A stretch of 64,000 nt of DNA from Akkermansiaceae bacterium. Lineage in GTDB: Bacteria > Verrucomicrobiota > Verrucomicrobiia > Verrucomicrobiales > Akkermansiaceae. Position 1 is the first letter of the stretch. Every line of letters starts with the position of its first letter. The DNA lies in NCBI GenBank assembly GCA_903906515.1, contig CAIVKO010000044.1, forward strand, positions 1 to 64,000. Direction: 5' to 3'. Below are positions 30,061 to 39,985 of this stretch, in pieces. The notes below the pieces were generated by a model. It worked only from the letters and a program-made list of their open reading frames with translations. It had not been told where the DNA came from and made no database searches. Made by a program: the position numbers and the translations under genes.

Positions 30061-30210
30061 ATGAAAATCCTGCTCCTCATCCCTGTTCTTGGTCTCGCTC
30101 TGCTTTCCATCAGTTGCCGTGTCACTCCGCCGCTCGATCCGATGACGATGAATCCCTCCGACCGTTGCTCAGCACCAGGTGTCACCGTCGTTCATTACTC
30201 CGGAAAATAA
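30061..30210 (+). CDS. small putative lipoprotein (49 aa)
   Basis: MKILLLIPVLGLALLSISCRVTPPLDPMTMNPSDRCSAPGVTVVHYSGK*; lipobox-like LSISC. Confidence 0.55.
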   Translation: MKILLLIPVLGLALLSISCRVTPPLDPMTMNPSDRCSAPGVTVVHYSGK

Positions 30211-30227
30211 TCCAATTCGTGTCTTAT

Positions 30228-31616
30228 TCAGGCGAACATCCCGCGTCCAGCGAGATGGCGGAGCCATGGTTCGTAGGCGAGTTCCGGGCAAAGGGTTCTT
30301 GAGAAAGCCGCGAGATCCACGCGATTTTTCGATCCGTCCATCGCCGCCAAAACCGAGTAATGGTCGGTTGGAAATGAACAGGGCCGGTGCCAGATGTCCA
30401 CCAATGGCAACCTGCGGCGCGCGCATTCCAACCGGAATGGATTGAGTTTAAAGAATTCAGGAACCTCGGGATCAAACCAAACCGGCTCAATCCGCGGTAG
30501 GATCCAGCCACGATGGATGCCATCGTAAATGCGCCGTGAAATGTCTCTCCAATCGCTGCCGGGCATCATTTGCTCCAGACCCGCCAGCGAGAGGCACAAG
30601 GGGTCATTGAAGGCAATCGCACGGTGGATTTTCCGGTCGGTCGCATTTGCCGGTTCCGGACCCGTGCGGGCGGATAACTCGAACACCCGCTCCAGAGATA
30701 CCCGATCCGCCACCTTCGCATCCGCTCGGCACAGTGCGCCGGAGCGGAATGTCCTGCCGGCGGCGACATCGACCGCCAATTGGAATGCCAGAGGATTCGG
30801 CGATTCGCGGCGGAGTTTTTCCAGAACCACCGGATCCAGATCCTGCGGGAGGTTCAGGCCGGGATCGGACTCGCCCAACCAGCGCAATCCTCTATCCGCA
30901 GAGGCGCGCACGAAGCGGTCGAAGGACCACGGGTCATTGATCGGAGCAAAGTCGTCAAATGCCAGAATATCCGGACCTTTGGCCAACATGTCATCGATGA
31001 TACGCAACTCCGGAGAACCCTCTTCCGTGACCGAACGCAGGATTGCCAGCGCTGCCATCAGATCCTCCGCGCCGGCCTGTTGGATGGCACGCGTTTTTTC
31101 AATCACCGGGAAACGCTCGCGCCAGCCACATTCGAGATTGAAACTGATCGTCGCCACGCCCGATGGCGCGAGATGACGCGCGCAGAAATCCAATAACGCC
31201 AACTTCACCTCGTCCGGCACCCATGAGAAAAATCCGTGTGCGATGATGTAATCAAAACCGCCGTCCTCAGGCTCGAAACCAATCAGATCTGCGGCAAGGA
31301 ATTCGATGTTTTCCAGCCGGGCCGCGGTTGCGAGTTCCCGCGCTTGAGCGATGGATCTTTCAGTTAGATCAATCCCGGTGAACCGGCTATCCGGCCAGCG
31401 CATGGCCAGAGGAATCAGATTGTGGCCGCTGCAGCAGCCAATCTCCAGAATCCTCGCCTCTGCCGGATGACATGCATCCAGTCCGCCTAACATGGCCGCC
31501 ACCGCACTCACCGCAGGATCCGTGAGAGGATGGCTCATCGCCGGATAGACCCGTGTTTCATGCACATCAAGCGCCGCAAGCGGTTCGTGGTCCGGGTTTG
31601 GTGGAAACGGATTCAA
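30228..31616 (-). CDS. class I SAM-dependent methyltransferase with methyltransferase regulatory domain
   Basis: ARILEIGCCSGHNLIPLAMRWPDSRFTGIDLTERSI; DYIIAHGFFSWVPDEVK. Confidence 0.8.
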   Translation of the reverse strand: MNPFPPNPDHEPLAALDVHETRVYPAMSHPLTDPAVSAVAAMLGGLDACHPAEARILEIGCCSGHNLIPLAMRWPDSRFTGIDLTERSIAQARELATAARLENIEFLAADLIGFEPEDGGFDYIIAHGFFSWVPDEVKLALLDFCARHLAPSGVATISFNLECGWRERFPVIEKTRAIQQAGAEDLMAALAILRSVTEEGSPELRIIDDMLAKGPDILAFDDFAPINDPWSFDRFVRASADRGLRWLGESDPGLNLPQDLDPVVLEKLRRESPNPLAFQLAVDVAAGRTFRSGALCRADAKVADRVSLERVFELSARTGPEPANATDRKIHRAIAFNDPLCLSLAGLEQMMPGSDWRDISRRIYDGIHRGWILPRIEPVWFDPEVPEFFKLNPFRLECARRRLPLVDIWHRPCSFPTDHYSVLAAMDGSKNRVDLAAFSRTLCPELAYEPWLRHLAGRGMFA

Positions 31617-31650
31617 GCGCTGCGGGTGGGAGTGATTGCGAAATGGCAGG

Positions 31651-33051
31651 TTACTTCCCGCTCCATCCGCCGCCGAGGGCTTTGGCTAGAGCGGCCAGAG
31701 TGATGCGTTGTTGGGCTTCGATCTGGGCCAGCACCAGTTGCACACGGAGGACAGTCCGATCCGCTTCGACCACTTCCAGATAACTGCTGATGCCTTTGTC
31801 GTAGCGGTCCTTTGAAATGCGCTGGGTATCTCTGGCGCTCGCGAGTGCTTGGTTCAACGCGCTGCGGGAACCGGCCAGTCCCTTGAGATCCACGAGTGCG
31901 TCCTCCACTTCCCGGAGTGCGACGAGCAGGGTGTTCTTGTAGGTGGCCAGCGCTTCATCTCGGCGGCTGATCGCGGCCTGGAAGTTGGCTTTGTTCGTGC
32001 CGCCGTCAAAGATGGGCGCGGCCACTCCGGCACCGAGGGAAAGAATGCGGTTTTCCCAGTTGAGGAAATTCGATGCGCTCAGCGACTCCAGTCCACCACC
32101 CGCGATGAGGTTGAAATTCGGATAGAACGCGGCCTCGGCCACGCCGATGCGGGCATTCGCCGCGCGCAGGTTTTGTTCGGCAGCACGGACGTCCGGACGG
32201 CGGTTGAGGACTTCCGCAGGCAACCCGGCGCGGATCGATGGGAGTGAGTTGTTAGGTTCGCGGTTGGATACGGAGAAATCCGAGGGTCGGCTTCCGCACA
32301 GCACCGCCAGCGCGTGTTCCGCTGAACCACGCTGACGTTCGATCTGGGCGAGGTCGTTTTTCGCAAGTTCCAACTCGGTGCGTGCCTGGCTGGTGGATAG
32401 TCCGTCGATCAACCCCGCGTCCGCCTTGCTTTTCTGCAGGTCCAGTGTGCTCTGGCGGCTCCGGATGGTTTCCACAATCACGGATTTCTGGGCATCGAGT
32501 CCACGCAGCAGGAAATATTGGCGGGCAACCTCTGTCGCCACACCGAGCCGCAGCGAATCCCACAGCGCTTCACTGGCCGCAGCCTGCGCGGTGGATGCCT
32601 CGATCAGGCGTTTGTTGCGCCCCCACAGATCCGGATCGTATGCGAGATCGAAGGATCCGCGGTAATGCTGGGAACTGAGATCGACGGAAATTCCGGGTGG
32701 CAATTGTGATCCCACGGTATCTCTTGAAGCACGTGAAACACCGGCGGAACCATTCAGATCGAGTGTGGGAAACATGCGTGCGCGGTCCACCCCGACAAGT
32801 GCGCGGGCGGTATCCACGCGGGCCTTGGCCGCTGCGAGGTCGTTGTTGTTCGATAACGCGCGATCCACCAACCGTGTGAGTTCCCGATCATTGAAAAGCC
32901 GCCACCAATTGTCAGGCAGACGAGTCCCCGCAGTCGCCCGGGTTTCCTTCCACTTCGAACCGCCGGTGTCGCCCGGAGTTTGGAAATCCGGCCCCAAAAC
33001 GCAGGAAGCAAGTAGCAGCGAGGCGGGTAGAATCAAGTGGCGGAATTTCAT
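31651..33051 (-). CDS. efflux outer-membrane lipoprotein, TolC/NodT (OprM) family
   Basis: Lipobox LLLASCVLGPDF; GLPAEVLNRRPDVRAAEQNLRAANARIGVAEAAFYPN. Confidence 0.92.
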   Translation of the reverse strand: MKFRHLILPASLLLASCVLGPDFQTPGDTGGSKWKETRATAGTRLPDNWWRLFNDRELTRLVDRALSNNNDLAAAKARVDTARALVGVDRARMFPTLDLNGSAGVSRASRDTVGSQLPPGISVDLSSQHYRGSFDLAYDPDLWGRNKRLIEASTAQAAASEALWDSLRLGVATEVARQYFLLRGLDAQKSVIVETIRSRQSTLDLQKSKADAGLIDGLSTSQARTELELAKNDLAQIERQRGSAEHALAVLCGSRPSDFSVSNREPNNSLPSIRAGLPAEVLNRRPDVRAAEQNLRAANARIGVAEAAFYPNFNLIAGGGLESLSASNFLNWENRILSLGAGVAAPIFDGGTNKANFQAAISRRDEALATYKNTLLVALREVEDALVDLKGLAGSRSALNQALASARDTQRISKDRYDKGISSYLEVVEADRTVLRVQLVLAQIEAQQRITLAALAKALGGGWSGK

Positions 33052-33232
33052 GATGGTGAGGGAGTGACACCCGTAATTGGACGCACGATCAGTGGATCAC
33101 CGGAGGCCGGGCCTTTCGGAAATCTGGGCGATCATAACGGCAAGCGTCGCCATTCGCAACACGCGACACTCGTCATATTCAGAATTTTTTTCCAATGGTA
33201 GCGATTCAAAACCCCTTCTCATCCCTAAACGA

Positions 33233-33261
33233 AACGCCCCACCAGTCACTGGCGGGGCGTT
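33233..33261 (-). terminator. hairpin downstream of pyrG
   Basis: aacgccccaccag-tca-ctggcggggcgtt, followed by a T-rich stretch on the minus strand. Confidence 0.6.
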
Positions 33262-33317
33262 GGTTGATTCAAAACGATCTTCCGGTATCTCAGAAGTAGC
33301 TAGCCGCTATAGCCGTA

Positions 33318-34931
33318 TCAATGCTGTGAATGTTCGAGAGCGGCGGCGACAAAGCCAGCGAAGAGAGGATGCGGGTGGTTGGGCTTGGATTGGAATTCCG
33401 GGTGGAATTGTGCGCCCAGATAGAACGGATGGTTCGGGAGCTCCACGATCTCGACGAGACCCGCTTCCGCGGAGACGGATGAGATCACCAGGCCGGCATC
33501 CTGGAGGCGGTCCTGATAGTCGGAGTTGAGTTCGTAGCGGTGGCGGTGGCGTTCGTGGATGCGGTCCTTGTTGCCGTATAGATCGGATGCCCTGGTGCCG
33601 GTAAATAGAATCGACTCGCATGATCCCAGACGCATGGTGGCTCCCATATCCTCGATTCCCTTCTGTTCTTCTTGCAGGCAGATCACAGGATGCTTGGTGG
33701 TTTTATCGAACTCCGTGGAGTTCGCGCCCTTGAGGCCGCAGACATTGCGTGCAAATTCGATGGTGGCGATCTGCATGCCGAGACAAATGCCGAAGTATGG
33801 GATCTTCTTTTCCCGCGCGTATTTGGCGGAAAGAATTTTTCCTTCTGTGCCACGGTCGCCGAATCCTCCGGGGACCAGAATGCCATCCACATCGCCGATG
33901 ACGGCCTTGGCTCCCTGTTCCTCGACCGATTCTGTGTCCACGCGGATGATCTTGACCTTGGTGTCGTGGTGGGCACCGGCGTGAATCAGCGACTCATAAA
34001 TGGATTTGTAGGCGTCCTGGAGCTCGATGTATTTCCCGGCGACGGCGATGGTGACCGTGTGTTTCGGGTGGATCACGCGTTGCACGAAGCGTTCCCAATC
34101 GTCCAGCGCGGGTGAGGGCGTGTGGCCGAGGCCGAGTTTGTCCACGACGAGGCGATCGATCTTGTCGCGGCGGAGGTCGAGCGGGCATTCGTAAATCGTG
34201 TGGGCCACATCGCGGAAGGCGACGACGTTCTTGCGCTCGACGTTGCAGAACATGGCGATTTTCTTCCGGTTTTCCTCATCAAGATCCGCCTCGGTGCGGC
34301 AGATGATAATGTCCGGTTGGATACCGATTTCGCGGAGTTTGGCGACCGATTGCTGGGTGGGTTTGGTTTTCACTTCGCCGGCTGCTTTGATGTAGGGCAG
34401 CAGGGTGACGTGGATGAAGCAGACGTGCTCCTTGCCGACTTCCAGCGCGTATTGGCGCAACGCTTCGAGAAACAACAGGCCTTCCATGTCGCCAACGGTG
34501 CCGCCGATCTCGGTGATCAACACATCCACGTCCGGATTATTGTCGGTAACCATGCGGATGCGGTTCTTGATCTCGTCGGTCACGTGCGGGATGAACTGCA
34601 CGGTTTTACCCAAATACTCGCCGCGGCGCTCCTTCTTGATCACCGAGTCAAACACCTGGCCCGAGGTCAGGTTGTTGATGCGCGAAAGTACACCCGAGGT
34701 GAAACGCTCGTAATGGCCAAGGTCGAGATCCGTTTCCGCACCATCATCGAGCACATAGACCTCGCCGTGCTGATAGGGCGACATCGTGCCCGGATCGACA
34801 TTGAGATAGGGATCAAACTTCTGCATGAGCACCTTGAGGCCGCGGTGTTCCAGCAGGGTGCCGATGGATGCTGCGGCAAGGCCCTTGCCGAGTGAGGAGA
34901 CAACGCCGCCGGTGACAAAGATGTATTTCAT
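33318..34931 (-). CDS. pyrG: CTP synthase
   Basis: [42 protein letters not shown]. Confidence 0.98.
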   Translation of the reverse strand: MKYIFVTGGVVSSLGKGLAAASIGTLLEHRGLKVLMQKFDPYLNVDPGTMSPYQHGEVYVLDDGAETDLDLGHYERFTSGVLSRINNLTSGQVFDSVIKKERRGEYLGKTVQFIPHVTDEIKNRIRMVTDNNPDVDVLITEIGGTVGDMEGLLFLEALRQYALEVGKEHVCFIHVTLLPYIKAAGEVKTKPTQQSVAKLREIGIQPDIIICRTEADLDEENRKKIAMFCNVERKNVVAFRDVAHTIYECPLDLRRDKIDRLVVDKLGLGHTPSPALDDWERFVQRVIHPKHTVTIAVAGKYIELQDAYKSIYESLIHAGAHHDTKVKIIRVDTESVEEQGAKAVIGDVDGILVPGGFGDRGTEGKILSAKYAREKKIPYFGICLGMQIATIEFARNVCGLKGANSTEFDKTTKHPVICLQEEQKGIEDMGATMRLGSCESILFTGTRASDLYGNKDRIHERHRHRYELNSDYQDRLQDAGLVISSVSAEAGLVEIVELPNHPFYLGAQFHPEFQSKPNHPHPLFAGFVAAALEHSQH

Positions 34932-34955
34932 AAAAAGTTTGTTAGTTTGAAGTGT

Positions 34956-35714
34956 TCAGTTTTCAGCGGCAAGCAGTCGTTCGATTTCTCGGGCTTGTTC
35001 GGGAGTATCGACACCGGGTGAGGTATCGGAGGTGAGAATGACCTTGATGGACGCGCCGTTTTCCAAGGCGCGGAGTTGTTCGAGCGACTCCGCAGTTTCC
35101 AAGGGCGATGGAGGCCAGGTGACGAAGCATTCCAAAAATCCACGGCTGTAGGCATAGATGCCCTTGTGGCGCAGGACCGGTAGACCGGGCACCTCGTTGC
35201 GGAAAAACGGCAGCGGCGAGCGGGAAAAATAAAGCGCCCTACCATCGAGAGCGGTGACCACTTTCACCACGTTGGGATCTTGAACCGCGGAATCCGACGG
35301 GGAGAGCGGATTGGCGGCGGTGGCCATGTCCAGTGTGGAATCCTCGACCATGGCCGTCGCCAGCTGGTCGATCAGCGCGGGGTCGATCAGTGGTTCGTCG
35401 CCCTGGATGTTGATGATGAGGGTCGCCTGCGGCACGGAGCGGACCGCCTCGGCGATGCGATCGGTGCCGGTCGGGTGTGCGGACGAGGTCATCACCGCCT
35501 TACCGCCGAAACCAATGACCGCATCGAAAATCCGCGAGTCATCGGTGGCGACGAGGATTTCATCCAATTTTGCGCAGCGCAGGCAGCGTTCCCATACGTG
35601 TTGGATCAACGGTTTGCCGGCGATGAGATGGAGCGGTTTGCCGGGGAAGCGGCTTGAGCCCCAGCGTGCCGGAAGGACTCCTAGAATGTGATGGTTGGAT
35701 GATGATTGTGCCAC
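34956..35714 (-). CDS. kdsB: 3-deoxy-manno-octulosonate cytidylyltransferase (probable GTG start at 35714)
   Basis: ILGVLPARWGSSRFPGKPLHLIAGKPLIQHVWER; IINIQGDEPLI. Confidence 0.93.
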   Translation of the reverse strand: MAQSSSNHHILGVLPARWGSSRFPGKPLHLIAGKPLIQHVWERCLRCAKLDEILVATDDSRIFDAVIGFGGKAVMTSSAHPTGTDRIAEAVRSVPQATLIINIQGDEPLIDPALIDQLATAMVEDSTLDMATAANPLSPSDSAVQDPNVVKVVTALDGRALYFSRSPLPFFRNEVPGLPVLRHKGIYAYSRGFLECFVTWPPSPLETAESLEQLRALENGASIKVILTSDTSPGVDTPEQAREIERLLAAEN

Positions 35715-35835
35715 GCCTGCAAAAGGTTGGGCGAGCGTAAGACAGAGAACCACCGGTGGACAAGAGCGGTTTCCGGAAAATTTCCTTTTTAGAGACAAAC
35801 CGTGACTCGGCAACGAAAAACAGCGGATTCCATGA

Positions 35836-36525
35836 TTGCCGGAACGCCCGATGCGGCTAGGATGCCGCCTCCCGAGGTTTTCAGGCGGGTATCTGCTCAA
35901 GGCTTACATCCAGCAATCCAATGCGGACATCGCTGCCGCCGCGACCACGCTTTGTCAGTTGCTGACGTTTGAACCGAACAACGGATCCGCTCACTCGAAC
36001 CTCGGCTATTGTTATCTTTTCACAGGGCAACAGGAACTCGCCCGCAAACACCTCAGGCTCGGCAGACAATACAATCCCGATATGGTCAACTGCCTGAGCC
36101 TCGCGGAAGCGTGCCGCATGGGTGGTGATACCAAGGAAACATCGAACCTGCTGGACGGAATGGAACGGACTCTCGCGATCCCGGGCATTGAAGATGAATG
36201 TTTCACGGGCGGCGAATGGCTCTGGAATTACCTGCCGGAAAAGGCAGGCGATACCGAATCCCAGCGCAACACGATCCGCTGTTACACCATGGACCATAAA
36301 CGTGCCATTCTCCGCATCAGCCAAGGCATGCTCAAAGCCGGTAGCGGTGAATACGGGCCCGCCTTGGAAAAATTCCGCGAGTGTCTCAAGCTGGAACCGC
36401 TCTACCGCTCGTTCCTCGCAAATAAACTCCGCGCCACCGCAGTCTGCGGTAAAAACATCACCCCGGAACGCCAGGCATGGATGCAGGCCGTCGCCGCGAA
36501 ACTCGACGACCAAGAGAATCTCTGA
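35836..36525 (+). CDS. tetratricopeptide repeat protein (start uncertain)
   Basis: ALCQLLTFEPNNGSAHSNLGYCYLFTGQQELARKHLRLG TPR-like. Confidence 0.65.
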   Translation: MPERPMRLGCRLPRFSGGYLLKAYIQQSNADIAAAATTLCQLLTFEPNNGSAHSNLGYCYLFTGQQELARKHLRLGRQYNPDMVNCLSLAEACRMGGDTKETSNLLDGMERTLAIPGIEDECFTGGEWLWNYLPEKAGDTESQRNTIRCYTMDHKRAILRISQGMLKAGSGEYGPALEKFRECLKLEPLYRSFLANKLRATAVCGKNITPERQAWMQAVAAKLDDQENL

Positions 36526-36636
36526 GAGTGCAGCCGGTTCAACCAGCTCGTTCTTATGGGTGATTTGCTATAGGTGATCAGCACCAGAACCCGTGCTGCG
36601 CTGGAGTAGGGAATCAGGAGTCGATTGCGTTCCGAC

Positions 36637-37275
36637 TCACAGCGCCGCGAGTTTTTCCACGGCTTCTTCGTCGAGGAAATCCTGGCCGTGGATGAGGTGT
36701 TCGAGCAGGGGGACCCCGGTGATGTCTTCGAGCACGCCTTTGTTGGTGATCATGGCGGTGTCGAGTTCGTCGCCGAGTTGGTTGAGGATGACGCCCGCGC
36801 AGGTGAGGCCTTTGGCGCGGATGGCGTCGAGGGTGAGCAGGATGTGATTGAGTGCGCCGAGGCGGTTGGCAGCGACGAGAATCACTGGCAGATCGAGGTC
36901 TTTTGCGAGATCGGAGACTCGGTAGTTTGCGGCAAGCGGGACAGCCCAACCGCCCACGCCTTCGACGACGACGCATGGATGGGCTGCGGCGAGGTGGTGA
37001 AATCCGGCGACGAGATCCGCGGGGTTCACGGTTCGATTTTCCAATAATCCCGCCACGTATGGAGCGACGGGAGTTATCAAATGCACCGGATTGATGTCGT
37101 CCAGAGGCAGTCCGCCGGAGGCCTCGGCGAGGAGGCGGCCATCGTCACGGTCGCCGCAGGAGACGGGTTTGTATCCGACGGCATCCACGCCGCGTTCCCG
37201 CAAAGCATTCAGAATCAGTCGTGTTACATGGGTTTTTCCGGCACCGGTATCGGTTCCCGTCACAAAGAAGCTCAT
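36637..37275 (-). CDS. bioD: dethiobiotin synthase
   Basis: MSFFVTGTDTGAGKTHVTRLILNALRERG; VVEGVGGWAVPL. Confidence 0.92.
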   Translation of the reverse strand: MSFFVTGTDTGAGKTHVTRLILNALRERGVDAVGYKPVSCGDRDDGRLLAEASGGLPLDDINPVHLITPVAPYVAGLLENRTVNPADLVAGFHHLAAAHPCVVVEGVGGWAVPLAANYRVSDLAKDLDLPVILVAANRLGALNHILLTLDAIRAKGLTCAGVILNQLGDELDTAMITNKGVLEDITGVPLLEHLIHGQDFLDEEAVEKLAAL

Positions 37276-37369
37276 GCACAAGAGGTGGGCTTTCAGGCGG
37301 CGGCGGTCAAGACGGAGAAATGACAATTTTTCTTTTGTCGCGGGGGATTCGTCTCCATGGTTTCGCCAG

Positions 37370-38983
37370 ATGACAGCGGATTTTCTGGTGATTGGTGCCG
37401 GCGTGGCCGGATTGTCTTTTGCATTGCGGGCTGCCCGCCATGGTTCGGTGATCGTTCTGACCAAGGGTGACGTCTATGAATCCAATACGGCGTGGGCGCA
37501 GGGTGGAATTGCCTCGGTATTGGAGGAAAGCCAGAGGGATGTCGGGGATTCCGAGGAAAGCCATGTGGCAGACACCCTGGACGCGGGCGCGGGGCTGTGC
37601 CGGGAGAGTGCGGTGCGCACGATCGTCGGGGAAGGGGTGGCGGCGATCAACGACCTCTGCCAGTATGGGGTTTCGTTCGACCGGGATAAGGATCACTTTT
37701 TGTTAGGAAAGGAAGGCGGGCACTCGCACCGGCGGATTCTCCACGCCAGGGATACGACCGGCAGGGAGGTCGCCAGGGCGTTGATAGAGACCGCGCGCAA
37801 CACACCCAATCTGACTCTGCTGGAGCATCATTTCGTGATCGATCTGATCACCTCGGCCCGGCTCGGGGCGGTGGCGGAGGATCGGGTGTTAGGTGCCTAT
37901 GTGTTGGAGAAAAAAACCGGGGAGGTGAAGGTTTTCCGCTCGGATCGTGTGATTCTCGCGGCGGGTGGTTGTGGCAAGGTCTATCTTTACACGACCAATC
38001 CCGACTCCGCGACGGGTGACGGTGTGGCGCTCGGTTGGCGGGCGGGAGCTTCGATTTCCAACATGGAATTCATCCAGTTTCATCCGACCTGTTTTTACAA
38101 TCCCGGCGCGACAGGGCCTGAGGCGCGTTCGTTTCTGGTGAGCGAGGCGGTGCGGGGCGAGGGCGGCGTGCTCATCAATGCCAAGGGAATTGATTTCACC
38201 CGCAAGATCGATCCTCGCGGATCGTTGGCTCCGCGCGACATCGTGGCGCGGGCGATCGACGGTGAGTTGAAGCGGACTGGTGCCGCCTGTGTTTATTTGG
38301 ACGTGACCCACAAGCCTCCCGGTTTCATGCGCGAACGATTTCCTTATATCTATGAGAACCTACTCAAGTTCGGCGTGGATTGCGAAAAACAACCGATCCC
38401 GGTGGTGCCGGCGGCGCACTATCAATGCGGCGGCGTGCTCACCGATGTGAATGGGAAATCCACACTCCGCGGGCTCTTCGCGGTCGGCGAGGTCGGTTGC
38501 ACCGGGCTTCACGGAGCCAACCGTTTGGCATCCAATTCATTGTTGGAGGGCAATGTGGTCGGCCGCCGTGCGCTGGATGAAATTCTGCGCCTCTATCCAC
38601 CCGGAAAAAAAATACTGAATCCACCGATGATTCCGGAGTGGGAACACGGAGACACCGCGGAGCCGGACGAGTTGGTGGTGATCTATCACAACTGGGACGA
38701 GTTGCGCCGCCTGATGTGGGACTACGTCTCCATCGTGCGGACCGACAACCGCCTGCGCCGCGCCGCGGCACGTCTGCAAAATTTGAAACGGGAAATTCGC
38801 GAGTTCTATTGGGGGCATCGCGTGAATCCCGATATCCTCGAACTCCGCAATCTTGTCGCTGTCGCCGGATTGATCGTCGAGTGCGCACTGCGTCGCAAGG
38901 AATCCCGTGGCCTGCATTATACCTCGGACCATCCGGCGACGGATGACCACTATTTATCAGATACCACGCTGCGCCGGTTTTGA
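37370..38983 (+). CDS. nadB: L-aspartate oxidase
   Basis: FLVIGAGVAGLSFALRAA; NTAWAQGGIASV; HPTCFYNPGATGPEARSFLVSEAVRGEGG; GEVGCTGLHGANRLASNSLLEG. Confidence 0.95.
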   Translation: MTADFLVIGAGVAGLSFALRAARHGSVIVLTKGDVYESNTAWAQGGIASVLEESQRDVGDSEESHVADTLDAGAGLCRESAVRTIVGEGVAAINDLCQYGVSFDRDKDHFLLGKEGGHSHRRILHARDTTGREVARALIETARNTPNLTLLEHHFVIDLITSARLGAVAEDRVLGAYVLEKKTGEVKVFRSDRVILAAGGCGKVYLYTTNPDSATGDGVALGWRAGASISNMEFIQFHPTCFYNPGATGPEARSFLVSEAVRGEGGVLINAKGIDFTRKIDPRGSLAPRDIVARAIDGELKRTGAACVYLDVTHKPPGFMRERFPYIYENLLKFGVDCEKQPIPVVPAAHYQCGGVLTDVNGKSTLRGLFAVGEVGCTGLHGANRLASNSLLEGNVVGRRALDEILRLYPPGKKILNPPMIPEWEHGDTAEPDELVVIYHNWDELRRLMWDYVSIVRTDNRLRRAAARLQNLKREIREFYWGHRVNPDILELRNLVAVAGLIVECALRRKESRGLHYTSDHPATDDHYLSDTTLRRF

Positions 38984-38990
38984 TCCTAAA

Positions 38991-39012
38991 ATCCGCAGTT
39001 GAAACTGCGGAT
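38991..39012. terminator. bidirectional hairpin between convergent nadB and PDZ gene
   Basis: ATCCGCAGTT-GA-AACTGCGGAT perfect inverted repeat 8 bp after the nadB stop. Confidence 0.55.
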
Positions 39013-39019
39013 GCCAAGA

Positions 39020-39859
39020 TTACTTTCCCTGCGGTGATTTTTCCTGTGGTTTTCCGCCTGAGAGTTTCAGCATCACCCGGCTGGAGTCGAAGATTTTTTC
39101 CAAATTCAGATCCTTCAATCGCAGGGCGACTTCCGGGGGGGCGGCTTTCTTATCCTCTTCGGTATTCCATGGTCCTGACCAAGTGACCTTGTTTGCCTTG
39201 TCACGCATGGTGATTTCCCGGTTCTTTTTGTTGGATTTCATTTCGACGCTTCCCTGGGCATCCATCATGTGAATCGATGAGCCGATCTGGATTTCCATAC
39301 CATCATTGCCAGGAGTATCTCCGGCGGCGGGTGTTTCGAAGCGCAGGATGCCATCGGCTTTTTCAGATCCCGTGCCATTGGCCAGATCCTTGAGCATCGC
39401 ATCAAGCGGGATGGAGCGCACCGGGCCCATTCCGGCAGGATGTGCATCCAGCGTCACATCATACTCCGCAGGGTTGCCTTTTTGAATCAGTGTCAAATGG
39501 ACGGAATCGCCGGGTTTTTGAGTCGCTAAAGCTTTGGTTAGATCTGCAGGTGCGCCGAGGTTCAGGCCGTTGATGCGGGTGATGATGTCGTTGACGGCAA
39601 GGCCCGCCTTGGCGGCCGGTCCTTGTGGGGCCAAGGCATGGATGGCAATGCCTTGGCCTGCGGGCAATCCCAGTTGCTCGGTGATGATTTTGGAGATTGG
39701 CGCGGTGACCACTCCGAGAAAAGCGGCGGGTTTGGGATCGACCGGCTTGGTATTGCCGCCGGATTCGGGTGCCGCGTTGTCAGGCGGAGTTCCGAATGCG
39801 GAAACCGTGCCGAGCAACAATGCCGCGACGCCGGTTTTGATTATGGAGAGTGGTTTCAT
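39020..39859 (-). CDS. secreted PDZ-domain protein (paralog 1)
   Basis: FLGVVTAPISKIITEQLGLPAGQGIAIHALAPQGPAAKAGLAVNDIITRINGLNLG. Confidence 0.82.
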   Translation of the reverse strand: MKPLSIIKTGVAALLLGTVSAFGTPPDNAAPESGGNTKPVDPKPAAFLGVVTAPISKIITEQLGLPAGQGIAIHALAPQGPAAKAGLAVNDIITRINGLNLGAPADLTKALATQKPGDSVHLTLIQKGNPAEYDVTLDAHPAGMGPVRSIPLDAMLKDLANGTGSEKADGILRFETPAAGDTPGNDGMEIQIGSSIHMMDAQGSVEMKSNKKNREITMRDKANKVTWSGPWNTEEDKKAAPPEVALRLKDLNLEKIFDSSRVMLKLSGGKPQEKSPQGK

Positions 39860-39985
39860 CGAATCATCTGATGAGCGTGGAAACCACTGTCATTTGTCTT
39901 GAAAAGATCAACCCGCAACCGGAATGGCCGGGTGCGGGTGATCTGCCATGAAACCGCCTTTGTTGGGAGGTTGATGCCCGATTGT

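Noticed and set aside
34122-34895. 257-aa plus-strand ORF
   Set aside because: Antisense shadow of pyrG.
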